NCBI GenBank assembly: GCA_021018995.1
Contig: CM037585.1
Coordinates: forward strand, 67,706,646 to 67,770,645
Source: Chloranthus sessilifolius
Taxonomy: Eukaryota > Streptophyta > Magnoliopsida > Chloranthales > Chloranthaceae
DNA: 64,000 bases
Direction: 5' to 3'
A program made the position numbers and the translations under genes. The notes under the pieces were generated by a model. It did not search any database, was not told where the DNA came from, and saw only the letters and a program-made list of their open reading frames with translations. The first letter of the stretch is position 1; each line of letters opens with the position of its first letter. Shown here one piece after another: positions 1-12,178 of this stretch.

Positions 1-567
1 ATTTATAGCTTAAAAGAAGATCAATCTTGTTCCTTTTTTTATTTTTACTGCTTGTGTAATGGTTACTGGGCCTCCTTTGGATGTTTATTCAGAGATCGGA
101 ATCCGATCATTGATCGGAAACATTAATTCTTTATATCTAGGTGAAAGACTCTGTGTTAATTTTGTTATGAACTTAACTTATATTATTATTACTTTTTAAA
201 TTAATGTATTATTTTTTTTTGAAAATATATATATATATATAAATGACAGCTGAAAACCGTCGTTCTTCTTCTCATCTATGACCGTCATTGTATGAGAGAA
301 AAACGGCAATCATCATGGGTTGTAAAAAAATGGGGTGAGTATTTTTTTTCTAAAAAATTGACATAAAAAATTACAGCTCAAAACCATTGTTTGTGATCGA
401 CAGTCAAAGACAGTCGTTATTTTGATGAAATAAACGACGATCTAAATGTCGTTAAAAAATACTACTGCTTTTTTTAGGACAACTCACTCAACTGTCTAAA
501 ATTGTCATTTTTTGGGAAAACGACAGTCATGGGCTGTTGTTTTTTTTTTTTGCATTTTCACGTAGTG
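1..567. mobile_element. CACTA (En/Spm) transposon end, right terminus
   Basis: The right boundary at 551-567 reads, on the minus strand, CACTACGTGAAAATGCA, the classic CACTA terminus. Inside it lie several subterminal copies of a GACTGTCG / CGACGGT-type motif on both strands (about 245-540), the usual transposase-binding architecture of these elements, interrupted by A/T tracts. No transposase coding is visible and the left terminus is not in the window, so this is either the end of a larger element or a fragment. Positions 1-240 are AT-rich and carry no recognised gene; their membership in the element is assumed. Right after the terminus the sequence becomes recognisable Tat element D, so the CACTA end sits within D. 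Confidence 0.7.
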
Positions 568-1478
568 TATTCCCTGCATCACTGAACCTTACCCGCTTCT
601 TCTATTTTTATTTCGGACGATAAATCAGAAACCTTACAGGATGCTCCTAGAAATGAAACTGAAAACTGATGAATGATGATTGATGCAATCACCTACTGTA
701 CCTACCATACTTCTCCCTAATAATCATGGGATAGGATGACCACAACCCAAGGATAGACCCCTGTATACGACAGACCTAATAGAAGATACCTCCCCAGTTC
801 GATGACAGTACTAGTCAACTTTCCTTCAAAACTAACTCACCAAATACCCATGACCGTTTCTAGACCCAAAGTGCTCATCTCGTAACCCAGAAAAGCTTCA
901 TGGCATCTTGACGCTGGGGCATCTTTTTGGATTAAAAGAAGAATCATATCAGAAGTATCAGTTTGTCCACAAAGAAGATAAGGAACGACGAAGTTATCAC
1001 CCAAAAAGTGCTACCGAAGATATTATACTGCCAATCCTATCACGCTCCTACACTGGGGCATTTTTATTTTTTATTATTATTATTTCTATTTTAGCTATTT
1101 GCTTTTGCTGTTGTATTATTTTCATTTCAAAAAAAAAAAGAAACAAAAAAAGAAAAAAAAAGCATATATTTGTCTTTTGCTACCAGACTCCGGTCTGAGG
1201 CACTTACCCCCTTGACAACTGGCAAGGGGGAGAATAAAAAATACTGACAGCATTACTCTCAGATATGCAGATATGAAGCAACCTTCAACCATCACTGGGC
1301 CAGCTCAGGAAGCATCCAAGTTCCAATGATGGTCAATGGCGCTAAAGCAACTAAGAAGCAAAAGTAGATGCAAGAGGTAACTAAAAGAAAAGGAGCCAAT
1401 TAGGTACATCTAAACCAAAAATCTCTCTCTATATATATATATGTCAAAATCTTTTCATTTATTTTTACACTTCTCACC
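568..1478. other. Non-coding part of element D between pol side and PMD gene
   Basis: I see no gene here. The stretch matches the minus strand of 30510-31440 in element C with many small indels. It contains two GGGGCATTTTT motifs (about 914 and 1056), a T-rich then A-rich run, and microsatellite-like TA repeats near 1430. An open frame at 908-1198 with a hydrophobic stretch and a lysine-rich end is not kept in frame in C, so I do not call it a gene. Confidence 0.6.
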
Positions 1479-1491
1479 GGGGGCATCCCCC
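1479..1491 (-). promoter_or_regulatory. 3' stem-loop of the D PMD gene
   Basis: On the minus strand this reads GGGGG-ATG-CCCCC, 64 bases after the PMD stop codon, followed by a GTGTAAAAATAAATG-like A-rich stretch. Equivalent hairpins with different stem sequences follow the PMD gene in C (30497-30509) and recur in the duplicated antisense units (24320, 25589, 46282, 45356), so it is probably a 3'-UTR RNA element or processing signal. Confidence 0.55.
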
Positions 1492-1555
1492 CTATATTTA
1501 CAACACAGACATGCTATGGATACCAAATCACACACACACATCCCTACTCCCTACG

Positions 1556-4500
1556 CTACAGCTGGGATGGCCGAGAGCTACTGTCCCTGGTTTCATCAGC
1601 ACGGATGTCCGCAGACTGGTCCTCTCAAAACACAACCCTGGCACCTGAAGTCCTCGGAACCTCTAAACGATGAGGCCCTGCTATAGAACCCCCCTCACTT
1701 GTCTAGCTAATAGACCGCCTCGATTGAGAATGAGGAGGATACCCCGCAAGAATATCACAAATGGCCAAATCCCTACGAGCATCATCCCTGACATAATCAT
1801 GTGATGTGTGCCAAGACTGCATAGCCGAGGAACCCGTAGCCCTCGACTCCGAGCCATCAAGCTAACTAACCAACCTACGCACCACTCGCTCACTCGTCAG
1901 ATGATACTGCAATCTATCTAGGATCACCTGCATCTCCGCTCACGTCGTCTGACATGCTGCCTCTAATGCCTCAGTTTGAGTCCTCTGTGTGACCATCATC
2001 TCAATGACCAGGTCCTCCCGACTCTGCGTCTCCCCAAGGATCCGTCTCGCCTCAGGAGTGGCGCGCGCTAGCGCCACCTCTAGACGCGCCTCCTCAAGCT
2101 GACGGACCTGCATAACCACACCAAGTCAATGGAAAACTAATATATACATAAACAAAATAAGAAACTTTAAAAAGGAAGGGATCATACCAGATCTAGCCTC
2201 TCCTCTAGGAGTCGCCCAACCGTCTCAGCAGTCGCTGGATCAGCAGGAGGCACAGAAGGAACAGTGAATGTAGGCAGCTGCAATAAGAACAAACAAATAC
2301 ATCAGAAAAGTACTATAATGACAAATAAACCATGAACACAATAACAAAAACATACCTGAGTAGGGATAGGAATGGATCCCTGAAGAGGAGCCTCGGGAGT
2401 GGAGTTCGGAACAGCCTGCACAAAATACCAAACAAACCAACACAAGACATGTCAGAAAAAAATAAAGATGGAATAACTGAAACAGAATTAAGCCACATGA
2501 AAAAAACTATACCTAACTCTTCGGGTGTAGAGAGGCAGCAGTCGCCTCCCTCACCTAAAGATCCTCGGCAACCCGACACTGAAATACCGCATGATATTAG
2601 TAAGCTACTAATAAAGCGAAACAATGACACCTAACAAACTAATGCAATGACACAAATAAGATAAAAGTTTGAATGGAACTTACCCAATGATCTAGCTCGG
2701 CCCGAAGCTGAGCCTCTGCTGGATCCTCCCGACTGGAGGAAGCAACTGAAGATGGATTAAACGTTGGAACGGAACCTCCAGCAGCTAGCTCGGCTCTCTA
2801 CGAATAACAATAAATACATCAGTTGGCAAGCCCAAGATGCTAACAATTAACAAAATTATATTTGTAAAGACACCAACCAATCGGTCAATCTCAAATCGTA
2901 AGTTGGCCTCCACCTCTCGGCCGGCCTGCTGCTGACTACGTAATAACTCAATCATCACCTCCTGATGAGTGACCTCACCCTCCCTCGCAGACTGTCCAAA
3001 CTAAAATAAAATGAGACACCACAACCATGGCAGAACGACCAGAAGACCAAGTCCACATAAAAAAAAATGTAAATTAACTCACCAGGAGCCGTCGAGTCTC
3101 CGCTAGCCGAGCCCCCAACTCATCCCCCACTGCCCTAGCCTGACCAACCGAGGAGGCTAAGGAGTGTAACATCTCCTCATCCAGACGAGGAGCACATCCC
3201 ATCCACTCCTTCGCCCTATGGAGAGCATCTAATGCCCCCCACACGCTCGTGGTGAGATGGCCCTGCTTCAACGCAGCCAACCTCTCCCTCAAAGCTGACA
3301 CCAACTCTGGCCCACCGATCGCGAAAGAGCCACTCCCATGGAAGGGACGTGTGAAGAGGCTCCTGCCACCCAATGCACTAAAACTACCACGCATACTCCC
3401 AGGCATTCTCCTCGTCACGTGCCCCAGTAACCCTGGTCCCCCCAGCTCTAAAATTCGCTACCTGAAGTGCCATCGGCTTCACGAAATTTCGGCCAGGAGG
3501 GCCGGTCATCCTCTTCGCCACTCTATGGAGAATCTTCAGAGGGACTCCCTGAGCGAACCCCAACTGCTGTACCACTCAAGAAGTGTGGATCCTCTCCACC
3601 CTCTCAAAACAATGGACCCATATATCCACATCAAAGAATGATCGGCCAGACAGAATCACTAGCATGTCTGCATCCTCCTCATCCGCGTACGACCTCTAAA
3701 TCACCTACAACCAAACAAATGAGCCAACCTATCAACAAAGACACAGATCCTAAAAATTTCAAAATGAAAGCAAAAAAATGTATGCATGACGATCTATACC
3801 TGTTCCGCATGCATATCCTCAAAGAGGCCTCACGCAGTCTGATGATCCGAAGACCATCGGTGACCCCTCAACTCCTCCTTCCACATGCATCCGCGGAAAT
3901 GTGAACGTCACCTCCAACGGAACCCCCTGACGGAGAAAAGCGAAGTGATCATATGCCCAAAACTAGAAAGCAAAATAGATGAAACATTAAGTGGATGCTA
4001 CAATTAAAAGATAAAAAAAAGAGATGCTATGACATTAATTAACTAAAACTCACCTGGATGAAGGGAAGGAAACCTCTGATTGATGCGATGCCCTATCCCC
4101 AACGGTAAAGCTACTCATGGAGGTGCGCCAATGTGGCCGCACCCCACGCGTAGGAAGGGAATTGATCCAAGTCTCCGAGAACCATAAAAAATAACCCGAT
4201 GATGCATCCCTAAGTCGAAGAAGAGAAAAGTATCGCACCAAGGAAGTGCATCAAGAATGCTCGAAGCACCCTATCCTCAGCCAACCCCAGCTTCGCTACG
4301 GGCTCCCGACCCGACACTACTGTACAATGCGCCTCATAGGTCGCCTTCGCCTCCAAATGGAACCTCGGGGGGACGAAGCCACTCACAAACGTTTCAAAAA
4401 ACCAAGTCACTAGAACTACACCTGGCGCCGAACCACTCGACCTATACGGCACACCCAAGATCTCCTCACACACCTCCAAATAATGTCCTAACATCAGCCC

Positions 4501-5431
4501 TGTGATGAGCTCGCCCTCAAAACAAAGACCAGTGATACAGACCCAGTCCCTCAGAGTCGGTAACATCATGCCTACTGGAAAGAGAAGTTCCTGATGCTCC
4601 TCCCTCCACCTCTCTAGAATTGCCGCGATCAGGCCACGATCGACCTGAAAGGGCTCCAGCTCCAGGATCGGTCTGAAACTGAAAGACACCAGCCACACCT
4701 GCTAGAACTCCGGCAAGGCATGGTATCAAGTATGAGACTCAGTCCATGCCGATATGATAGCCAGCTATGGGGGCTCCTATTAAACGAAACACAAATAATA
4801 ATAGTAAGACTAACACACACCAATGACGAAAGATGAACAAATCTAAAACTAAAAGCAAGTCAAATATGCCCCAAACACAATAACTATTTACAATAAACAC
4901 ATGAAACATGATAAGAATGACTGAATAGAAACGTGACCTATCTCTAGATGCTATTATGATACATGAGTGAGCACACAACCAAGGATCAATGCAGGTTCAA
5001 CTTAAATTAGAAGAGTTTCCAAATCCTAATAAGCCTATGTCATAACCTAAGTGGCTAATAAAATGGAAGAACTCTTGCTCATGAATGCTTACCTGGCCTC
5101 GAGCGAAGAAATCCTCCAGTGTGAAGTGTTTGCGATCTTGATGCTCCTCACCCTGGTGCTCCGCAGCTGCACCCTCAGCTCCCTCACCCTCAGGAATCAT
5201 ACCCTCAACCCTCCCACCCTCATCCTCATCGACCCCCTGCTCAATCTCGAGCACCTCCTCCCTGACCCTTGACTGGTCAACCTCCAATACCTCCTCTCTA
5301 ACTACCTCCCCAACATCCACCTCCCTGACAACGTCGGTCTGAGCATCAAAAGTCTCACCCATCTTCGCCCCTAACATCCTCTCCAACTCAGAAATAATAA
5401 TATCGTGCCTACCACCACCCTCAGACTCCAT
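1556..5431 (-). pseudogene. Antisense plant mobile domain (PMD) gene of element D, multi-exon, broken
   Basis: The gene is antisense to its host retrotransposon. Exon 1 (5431-5093) encodes an acidic, Glu/Val-rich 113-residue N-terminus ending FARGQ before a CCAG|GTAAGC donor. Exon 2 (4776-4054, 723 bases, phase 0 at both ends) holds the plant mobile domain, with LIAAILERWR, PVGMMLPTL and LCFEGELITG. Further exons follow: about 3969-3782, 3704-3083 (RVERIHTS..VVQQLG, then ALRERLAALKQG), and several short Ala/Glu/Arg-rich, coiled-coil-like pieces. A Ser/Arg-rich tail ends at TAG 1556-1558. The domain is known from MAIN/MAIL-type nuclear proteins involved in transposon silencing and from several plant transposons. 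Here it is inactivated: in-frame stops occur in exon 2 (LPEF* region near 4700), exon 3 and exon 4. Exon limits are read from splice consensus and agreement with the C copy; the family call is firm, a working function is not. Confidence 0.75.
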
Positions 5432-5600
5432 CCTAGAATGAAGAGCTCAAAAAACTGAAGAGAACAAAAGAAATGGTGCCTAAAATGGACGACCGGATCG
5501 CGAGATATCATGAAAACATGAAAATTAGAGCACAAAGAAACAAGTAAATAGAGAATCTGAAACTAACACGGATCGCGCAGGGAAAATAAAAAACTTTAAA

Positions 5601-5610
5601 CTATTTATAG
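5601..5610 (-). promoter_or_regulatory. TATA box of the D PMD gene
   Basis: Minus-strand CTATAAATAG, about 170 bases before the ATG at 5431. The identical ten bases lie at 26477-26486 before the C copy of the gene. Upstream (5620-5860) are several ACGCGC / GCGCGT-type motifs, also found before the LTR promoter. Conservation of both suggests the antisense gene has its own promoter. Confidence 0.6.
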
Positions 5611-5862
5611 GGCAACGCTGAATCACGCACATAAATCTAGGCGTGTAAACTAATCGCGCACCACTCTCACCACATTTAATTCGAATCACATGACCGATCT
5701 TAAGCGCGCAAACCAATCATCGCCCGCTCAAACTAACCCGACCATCTGGTTACGTGCGGCCTACTGAGTGCATAATCACTTCAAGCGCCAACATAGTTGC
5801 ACGTGAATGCCAATGGTTGCCTGTACAGTGACCAGCCACTACCCAAATCACGTGATCGGTAC

Positions 5863-5867
5863 CCTGC
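5863..5867. repeat. Target site duplication of element C, left copy (CCTGC)
   Basis: CCTGC lies immediately outside the left LTR edge (5868) and again immediately outside the right LTR edge (44665-44669). Five-base duplications are usual for Ty3/gypsy insertion. The flanks on both sides belong to one element (D), which supports the pairing. Confidence 0.8.
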
Positions 5868-8286
5868 TAATGGTGCGAACTTTTTCTAGGTTCCTCTCGG
5901 TTCCCGTTGAATAAGTGGCTTCCAATTCTGTCCTGTTGGACTCTAGCGATGCGGTGTATGTGATAAGGTGTGGATAAATAACAATAGGAGGAAATGCCAA
6001 AGATGATTCTTAGATGATTTGCGATTGCCAACTATAGATATTTATCGATGCTGCAACACGTCAATGATCACGCGTTTAAGCGAGTGTGGATTACTTCTAT
6101 ACTGAATCGTCCGCCTACGAACGTCTACAGCAGTGTCCTCTTTTAATTAGACAGTTTCAGCTTTCTCTTTAGTTTCCTTTATTACGGTTATGGTCGATTT
6201 AGATTCTCTTTTTTTATTGTTAATTATGATTAGGTGAGCTTATTATGATGGGTTATTTTAGTGTCCTGATGCTATCAGGAATCTAATCATTTTCAGTTTC
6301 TTGGTATCATCAGGAGTCAAATTAATATCAAAGTCCTGGTACTACTAAGAGTCCAATCAGTTCCAGTCTCCTACTGGTACTAGGAGTTCATGTGTATCAG
6401 TTCCAATAATATTCCAATTAAAGAAAAGAGTCCAATTATATCGCAATTCTAGATAGAGCAGGTACGCTAATTTTATTGCAATTCTAGATAAGCAGATGTA
6501 TCAATTGTATGGCAATCACAACTAAAGCACTTAAGATAATCTTACTAGCATTCTAATTTGAAGAAAACAAAGACTAATTAATTTATAGCGACTCTGATTG
6601 AAGCAATAAATCAATTTACTAAAATAGAAATAAATGATCGAGGCAACAAAATTAACTCTTTTTTTTTAGAATCGTAATCTACGGATCAATTATGGTAAAA
6701 ATCTAACTAATAATAAATGAATTAACTTTCTTAAATTCTGGTGGAGATAATGAATTGACTGAACTAGAAGATTGAATTGAATCAAAGTAAATAATGGTAT
6801 TTGATGCAATTAGCCAATTATATTGAAATAGAAAGAAATTATCTATAATTAACTAGTTAACCCTAAACAATCTAAAAAAAGGGGGGGTTGGGCCCGCTAT
6901 GCTAAGGAGGATTGGCCTCATTCCCGAGTACCCTACGTAAGCTCTCGTGGGCAAATCGGATGGCTGAGATAAAAGATAGGTCGATAGTTAAATAATAAAA
7001 GGGGGATTTTTATAATTTACTTCAAAATTATAATAAGAAATTCGATTGAGAAACTAAAGTTATGAGCTAAAATTTATATTTTTTTAGATTTTTGACAATA
7101 TGAAAATATAGAATTAAATTATAGATTAAAAATTTAGAACTGAATTCAGGTCCAAAATTAGAAAAATCAGGTCGTATGATTAAGGACTGGTTCTGGACTC
7201 TGAGAGTCAGAACAAGAAATTAACGATAGGACTATAAATTAAGATTTTAGAGTAAAATTAGAGCATAAGGTCGGTATATCGGACCGCTAGATTAAGGACC
7301 GGTTTTAGAAACAAAGAACTAGAATCGAATATAGAGAATTTTGGTCTGAAGAGGGTCCTACAGTCTAAAAATTAGAAATAGAATTGATTAATTAAACTGA
7401 GGGGAAATCCTAAGTCTAAAATTAAATAAAATTCTTACCTAGGGTCGGGGCCCTAGAGAGGAATCATCGAAGATTCGGGGGTTTGAATCTCGAAATCATG
7501 AATACTTTGCTCTATGGGCTTGTCCTCAGAGTTCTCTAGTTTCGTAGTCCCAAAAAAAATTTGTTCTCTCTCAAAATTGTCAGCCTCTCTCTATCTTCGA
7601 GAAAAAGGGCTTTTATAGGTTTTCCTTCAATTACGTGCCTATTTTTGGGCGTTTAATTAAATTACGTGCCAATTTTCTGGCACTTAATCGCTTTGAGTCG
7701 GTCACCGACTAAGTGAGCGATCGGTTGAATTACTCAGCGAGTTTCCTAGTCGTAACGAAATTAGGACTAATTACGCGCTTGTTGGGATGTGTATAATCCG
7801 ATTAAGTGTGTTACCTGAAGCGCTTAATTGAGGAAACGTAGGGGTCAAGGGTAGGACACTAGGTCGGGAGTAGGCCAATTACGCGCTAGTGGTGTAGCTC
7901 TTAATCCGATTGCGCGTTCGGTTCCAGGCAGGTAATCGAGTCTCGAAACGGTCTGTGAAAGAAAGTTTGGTCTAAAAGGGACTGATCGCGTGCTTGTGGT
8001 TCTGCACGTGATCAAATTACGCATGAGTTTTGAAGCACTTAATTCAGGGTTGTTCGAGTATGGTCTCAAGAATGGAATGCAAGACTATTGTTACAGTCTG
8101 CATCCTAACTATATACTATTGCTTAGTATATAGCCTCCCCTATGTTGGGCTTTGAGCCACAAAGCTATTGTTTCAGCTTGTGTTCAGCTATGTACTGTTG
8201 CATGTTCCCATGTCGAGGGTTAAAAAGGTCAAGGGCTGACCAAATGAATTCGTGTACTCCGAGAGGGCGAAATGAGGGTGCCTATA
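5868..8286 (-). repeat. LTR copy 1 of the C/D family (3' LTR of deletion derivative)
   Basis: 2419 bases, colinear with the LTRs at 9756-12178 and 42245-44664. In its own direction it would start TGTAGACACCC; here that start is mutated to TATAGGCACCC (8286 leftward), and the terminal CA is mutated to TA (5868). Contents in LTR direction: upstream part with repeated ACGCGC / GCGCTTAAT motifs, TATA box CCTATAAAAGC (7620-7609), a CT-rich leader, a good splice donor CTAG|GTAAGA near 7440, then an AT-rich part. Confidence 0.85.
7609..7620 (-). promoter_or_regulatory. LTR promoter TATA box (copy 1)
   Basis: Minus-strand ACCTATAAAAGC. The same sequence occurs at 11511-11522, at about 43985-43997 and, on the + strand, at 49767-49776 in the other LTRs, always about 660 bases from the LTR start and followed by a CT/GA-rich leader. 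Confidence 0.6.
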
Positions 8287-8299
8287 GATGCCCTTCTTC
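8287..8299 (-). other. Polypurine tract before LTR copy 1
   Basis: Minus-strand GAAGAAGGGCATC directly against the LTR start, the plus-strand primer position for a minus-strand element. Equivalent tracts lie at 12179-12191 and 49077-49089. Confidence 0.65.
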
Positions 8300-9755
8300 G
8301 ACGCACTTTTGTGAAGTAAGAACGCATCAATGAAGTAGACACCCCTCATTCGAGGTGCCTTCCCATTTCTTGGGAATTAACAAATGTGAATTGGTGATGC
8401 TGACATGAAAAGCTTGGCTTTCTTATCTATCAGCACAAGCTAAAATAGAGCATTTGAAGGGCAAATGGTAGCTGTCGAAGGGCATATTCCGGGTCTGTGG
8501 GTGCATGGCGCATCCCGTCACATGGTGCGAGCTAACAGAGGGATTTTATGCAATCGAGGTACAGGGGCGCCAATCAAATATCCAAAACAAGGTCCAGGGA
8601 CCGATAATAAAGAGATGAAACAGTATGTAGTGTTGAAAGCTTTTACAAGTCATGTCAGATCGGGCGCGTCATTGCTCACACCAATGTGCGTCAGGCATTT
8701 TGTTTCCAATAGGTATTTGTAAGTTCTTAGATTGAGTATACTCATTGTTTGGCTTCCCAGGAGAATGGTTGATTTGGGCTGGTAATTGAGGTAAATTTTG
8801 TGAAGTGTACTCAGTTGAATTCTGCACAGTGGCGTATGCGCTTGATTCATCTAGAGTCATTTTTTTACATCTGAACAAGTGATCCTGTGTAGTGGCGTAT
8901 GCGCTTGATTTCGAGTTCAATGGGCTTTGGGATTTAAAGGTCAAGGCTAAGTGTAGTTGGTTGTGGTATTTAAAGAAAGGTGGATCTATGTATCTTGTTC
9001 ATTTTATTCTTTTTCTTTTTTTTGTTGTTTTTTTTTCCTTTGCAAGTAAGAGAAGAAAGATTTTTGAAATAAAAGATTTTAGAATGAGTAAGGGTTTTGA
9101 AAATTTGAGAATTTTAACTTAAGATTAATTCGGTGGTAAAACAGTGGAAAATGTGGCTTCCGAGTTGTCGCTAAGCAGATCCACCGGTATGGGATTTGTG
9201 GACCTGACCGTTCATGTGATTGTCAAGACGACACTTGGCATGCCGGATACTCTATCTAACTTTCTCAACGAATACTGATTATTGTCTTTAATGAGAGGAC
9301 TACAGTAATTCGCGACTTGAGAGAGATGGGTTTTGAAAACATTTTGACTTAATCATAGATAATTATAATTTAGAAGAAATATCGAGTAATTGAAAAAGGG
9401 GTAGTACTTACCTGGGGGTGATACTTACCTGAATTGTGCAGTGAGACCTTGGGAATATTGTAGCGGTGGTACTTTGGCAGTATTGTGGCATCACGATGAG
9501 ACTTGGTGGCTATCATTGTAATACAATGTTTCAGGTGCAATGTCGTAGTAGGGTACCCCAGGGATTTCTTTTTTTCTTTTTGCTTGTTGCTTAAGCGGTG
9601 GTTGGCGGTTGTCAGCGTGATGTCGCGATGGGGCCTTGGTGATTGTAGTGGTGCCGCGATGGGACCTGAGAGGTATTTCTGGGATGTTCGCGCTATAGCT
9701 TCGCAGTAGTGAAATGAGATGGGACATGGGAGTAGTCCCATAGTGATTGCCAATC
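8300..9755 (-). other. Internal region of a tandem deletion derivative (primer-site remnant plus 3' non-coding region)
   Basis: This 1.47-kb internal part lies between two full LTRs and contains no gag-pol. Next to LTR copy 2 it starts with a decayed primer site (9752-9735, TGGCAATCACTATGGGAC), then jumps straight into sequence homologous to the 3' non-coding region of C (13625-12179) and D (about 47650-49089). The junction falls on ATGGGAC, present in both parents. An open frame at 9753-9370 (minus) resembles 13609-13253, but the D counterpart does not keep it, so I do not call a gene. Two consensus splice donors lie at 9406-9431. Confidence 0.65.
9735..9752 (-). other. Primer-binding-site remnant of the deletion derivative
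   Basis: Minus-strand TGGCAATCACTATGGGAC, 3 bases from the end of LTR copy 2, against TGGCGATCGCGATGGGAC at 42241-42224 in the full element: same position, three substitutions. It shows the derivative once had a complete 5' end. Confidence 0.6.
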
Positions 9756-12178
9756 TATTTGTGCTCGCTTTTTCTGGGTTCCTCTTGGTTCCCGTTGAAT
9801 AAGTGGCTTCCTATTCTATCCTGTTGGACTCTAGTGATGCGGAGTACGTCATAAGGTGGGGATAAATAACAATAGGAGGAATTTCCTAGGATGATTCCTA
9901 GTTGATTTGCAATCGCCACCTACAGATATTTATCAACGCTGCAACACACCAATGATCACACGTTTAAGCGGGTGTGGGTTACTTCTATACTGAATCGTCC
10001 ACATGCGCACGTCAACAGCAGTGTCCTCTTTTAATTAGAAGTTTCAGCTTTTTTTTTAGTTTCCCTTATTGCGGTTATGGTCGATTTAGATTCTCTTTTT
10101 TTGTTGTTAATTATGATTATGTGAGCTTATTATGATGAGTTATTTTAGTGTCCTGATGCTATCAGGAATCCAATCATTTTCAGTTTCTCAGTATTATTAG
10201 GAGTCTAATTAATATCAAAGTCCTGTTACTACTAAGAGTCCAATCAGTTCCAGACTCCTATTGGTACTAGGAGTGCATGTGTATTAGTTCTAATAATATT
10301 TCAATTAAATAAAAAGTCCAATTATATCGTAATTCTAGATAAAGCAAGTACGTTAATTTTATTGCAATTCTAGATAAGCAGATGTATCAATTGTATGGCA
10401 ATCACAACTAAAGCACTTAAAGTAATCTTACTAGCATTATAATTTGAAGAAAATAAAGGCTAATTTTTTTACTGTGACTCTAATTGAAGCAATAAATCAA
10501 TTTACTAAAATAGAAATAAATAATCGAGGAAACAAAATTAACTCTCTTTTTTTTAAATCATAATCTATGGATCAATTATGGTAAAAATCTAACTAATAAT
10601 AAATGAATTAACTTTTCTAAATTCTGGTGGAGATAATGAATTGACTGAACTAGAAAACTGAATTGAATCAAAGTAAATAATGGTATGAAGGCCTATTTGA
10701 TGCAATTAGCCAATTATATTGAAATAGAAAAAATCTACCTATAATTAACTAGTTAACCTAAACAATCTAACAAAAGGGGGGTTGGGCCCGCTATGCTAAG
10801 GAGGATTGGCCTCGTTCACGAGTACCCTTTGTAATCTCCCGTGGGCAAATCGGATGGTTGAGATAAAAGATAGGTCGATAGTTAAATAATAAAAGGGAGA
10901 TTTTTATAATTGACTTCGAAATTATAATAAGAAATTAGATTGAGAAACTAAAGTTATGAACTAAAATTTATATTTTTTTGGATTTTTGACGGTATGAAAA
11001 TATAGAATTAAATTATAGACTAAAAATTTAAGACTAAATTCGGGTCCGAAATAAGAAAAATCAAGCCGTATGATTAAGGACTGGTTATGAACTCTGAGAG
11101 TTAGAACCAGAAATTAATGATAGGACTGTAAATTAATATTTTAGAGTAGAATTAGAGCATAAGGTCGGTATATCGGACCGCTAGATTAAGGACCGGTTCT
11201 AGAAACAAAGAACTAGAACCGAATATAGAGGATTTTGGTCTGAAGAGGGTCCTACAGTCTAAAAATTAGAAATAGAATTGATTAATTAAACTGAGGGGAA
11301 ATCCTAAGTCTAAAATAAAATAAAATTCTTACCTAGGGTCGGGGCCCTAGAGAGGAATCATCGAAGATTCGTGGGTTTGAATCTTGAAATCATGACTAAT
11401 TTGTTCTATGGGCTTGTCCTCGGAGTTCTCTGGTTTTGAAGTCCTAAAAAAAATCCGTTCTCTCTCTCAAAATTGCCAGCCTCTCTCTCTCTCTCACTTT
11501 GAGAAAAAGAGCTTTTATAGGTTTTCCTTCAATTACGTGCCTATTTTTGGGCATTTAATTGAATTGTGTGCCAATTTTCTGATGCTTAATCGCTTTGAGT
11601 CGATCACCAGCTCAGTGAGCGACCGGCTGAATTACTTAGCGGTGTCCTAGGCTTAACGAAATTAGGACTAATTGCGCGCTTGTTGGGACATGTGTAATCT
11701 GATTAAGCGTGTTACCTGAAGCGCTTAATCGAGGAAACGTAGGGGTCAAGGGTAGGAGACTAGGTCGGGCGTAGGCCAATTGCACGCTAGTGGTGTAGCG
11801 CTCAATCCGATCGCACGTCCGGTTCCAGGCGCGTAATCGATTCTCCAAACGGTCTGTGAAAGGAAGTTTGGTCTGAAAGGGGACTGATCGCGAGCTTGTG
11901 GTTTTACGCGTGATCAAATTACGCATAGGTTTTTAGGCACTTAATTCAGGGTATGGTCTCATGAATGGAATGCAGGACTATTGTTTCAGTCTGTGTCCCG
12001 ACTATATACTATTGCTTAGTATATAGCCTCCCTACGTTGAGATCTGAGCCATAAAGCTACTGTTTCAGCTTTTGTTCAGCCATGTATTGTTGCATGGTCC
12101 CATGTCGAGGGTTAAAAAGGTCAAGGGCTGACCAAAGGAATTTGTGTACTCCGAGAGGGAGAAATGAGGGTGTCTACA
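9756..12178 (-). repeat. LTR copy 2 of the C/D family (3' LTR of element C, 5' LTR of the derivative)
   Basis: 2423 bases, starting TGTAGACA on the minus strand at 12178. It is preceded by a polypurine tract (12191-12179) belonging to C and followed by the primer-site remnant of the derivative, so it is shared by both. Internal layout matches copy 1: repeated ACGCGC motifs, TATA box at 11511-11522, CT-rich leader, splice donor near 11330. Confidence 0.85.

Larger units (their letters stand above)
568..5867 (+). mobile_element. Element D, segment 1: giant Tat-lineage retrotransposon (part downstream of pol)
   Basis: This segment aligns over its whole length, in reverse orientation, with 26100-31440 of element C, including an antisense plant mobile domain gene. 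Since C places that gene between pol and the 3' LTR, this is the equivalent part of a second copy (D) oriented on the + strand. D is cut at 5867 by the insertion of C and resumes at 44665. gag-pol of D would lie left of the CACTA end, outside the window. Confidence 0.8.

Noticed and set aside
908..1198. Open frame with a hydrophobic segment and lysine-rich end, suggestive of a small membrane (env-like) protein
   Set aside because: The homologous stretch in element C (31037-30774) has T-rich and A-rich runs at the same places but in another frame, with indels; the hydrophobic and lysine stretches follow from poly-T and poly-A composition.
2332..2634. Opposing open frames over 2240-2634
   Set aside because: They overlap the short C-terminal exons and introns of the antisense PMD gene and have no counterpart in the matching part of element C.
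1556..5431. The PMD gene as a host gene
   Set aside because: It lies inside element D, a second copy lies at the same place in element C, and both are broken; a host gene would not recur with the flanking retrotransposon sequence.
9370..9753. 127-residue minus-strand frame, with a similar 118-residue frame at 13609-13253
   Set aside because: The two are recent duplicates, so similarity is expected. The more distant D copy (47500-47860) keeps only a short stretch, and the frame runs across the splice-donor pair. No family is recognised.
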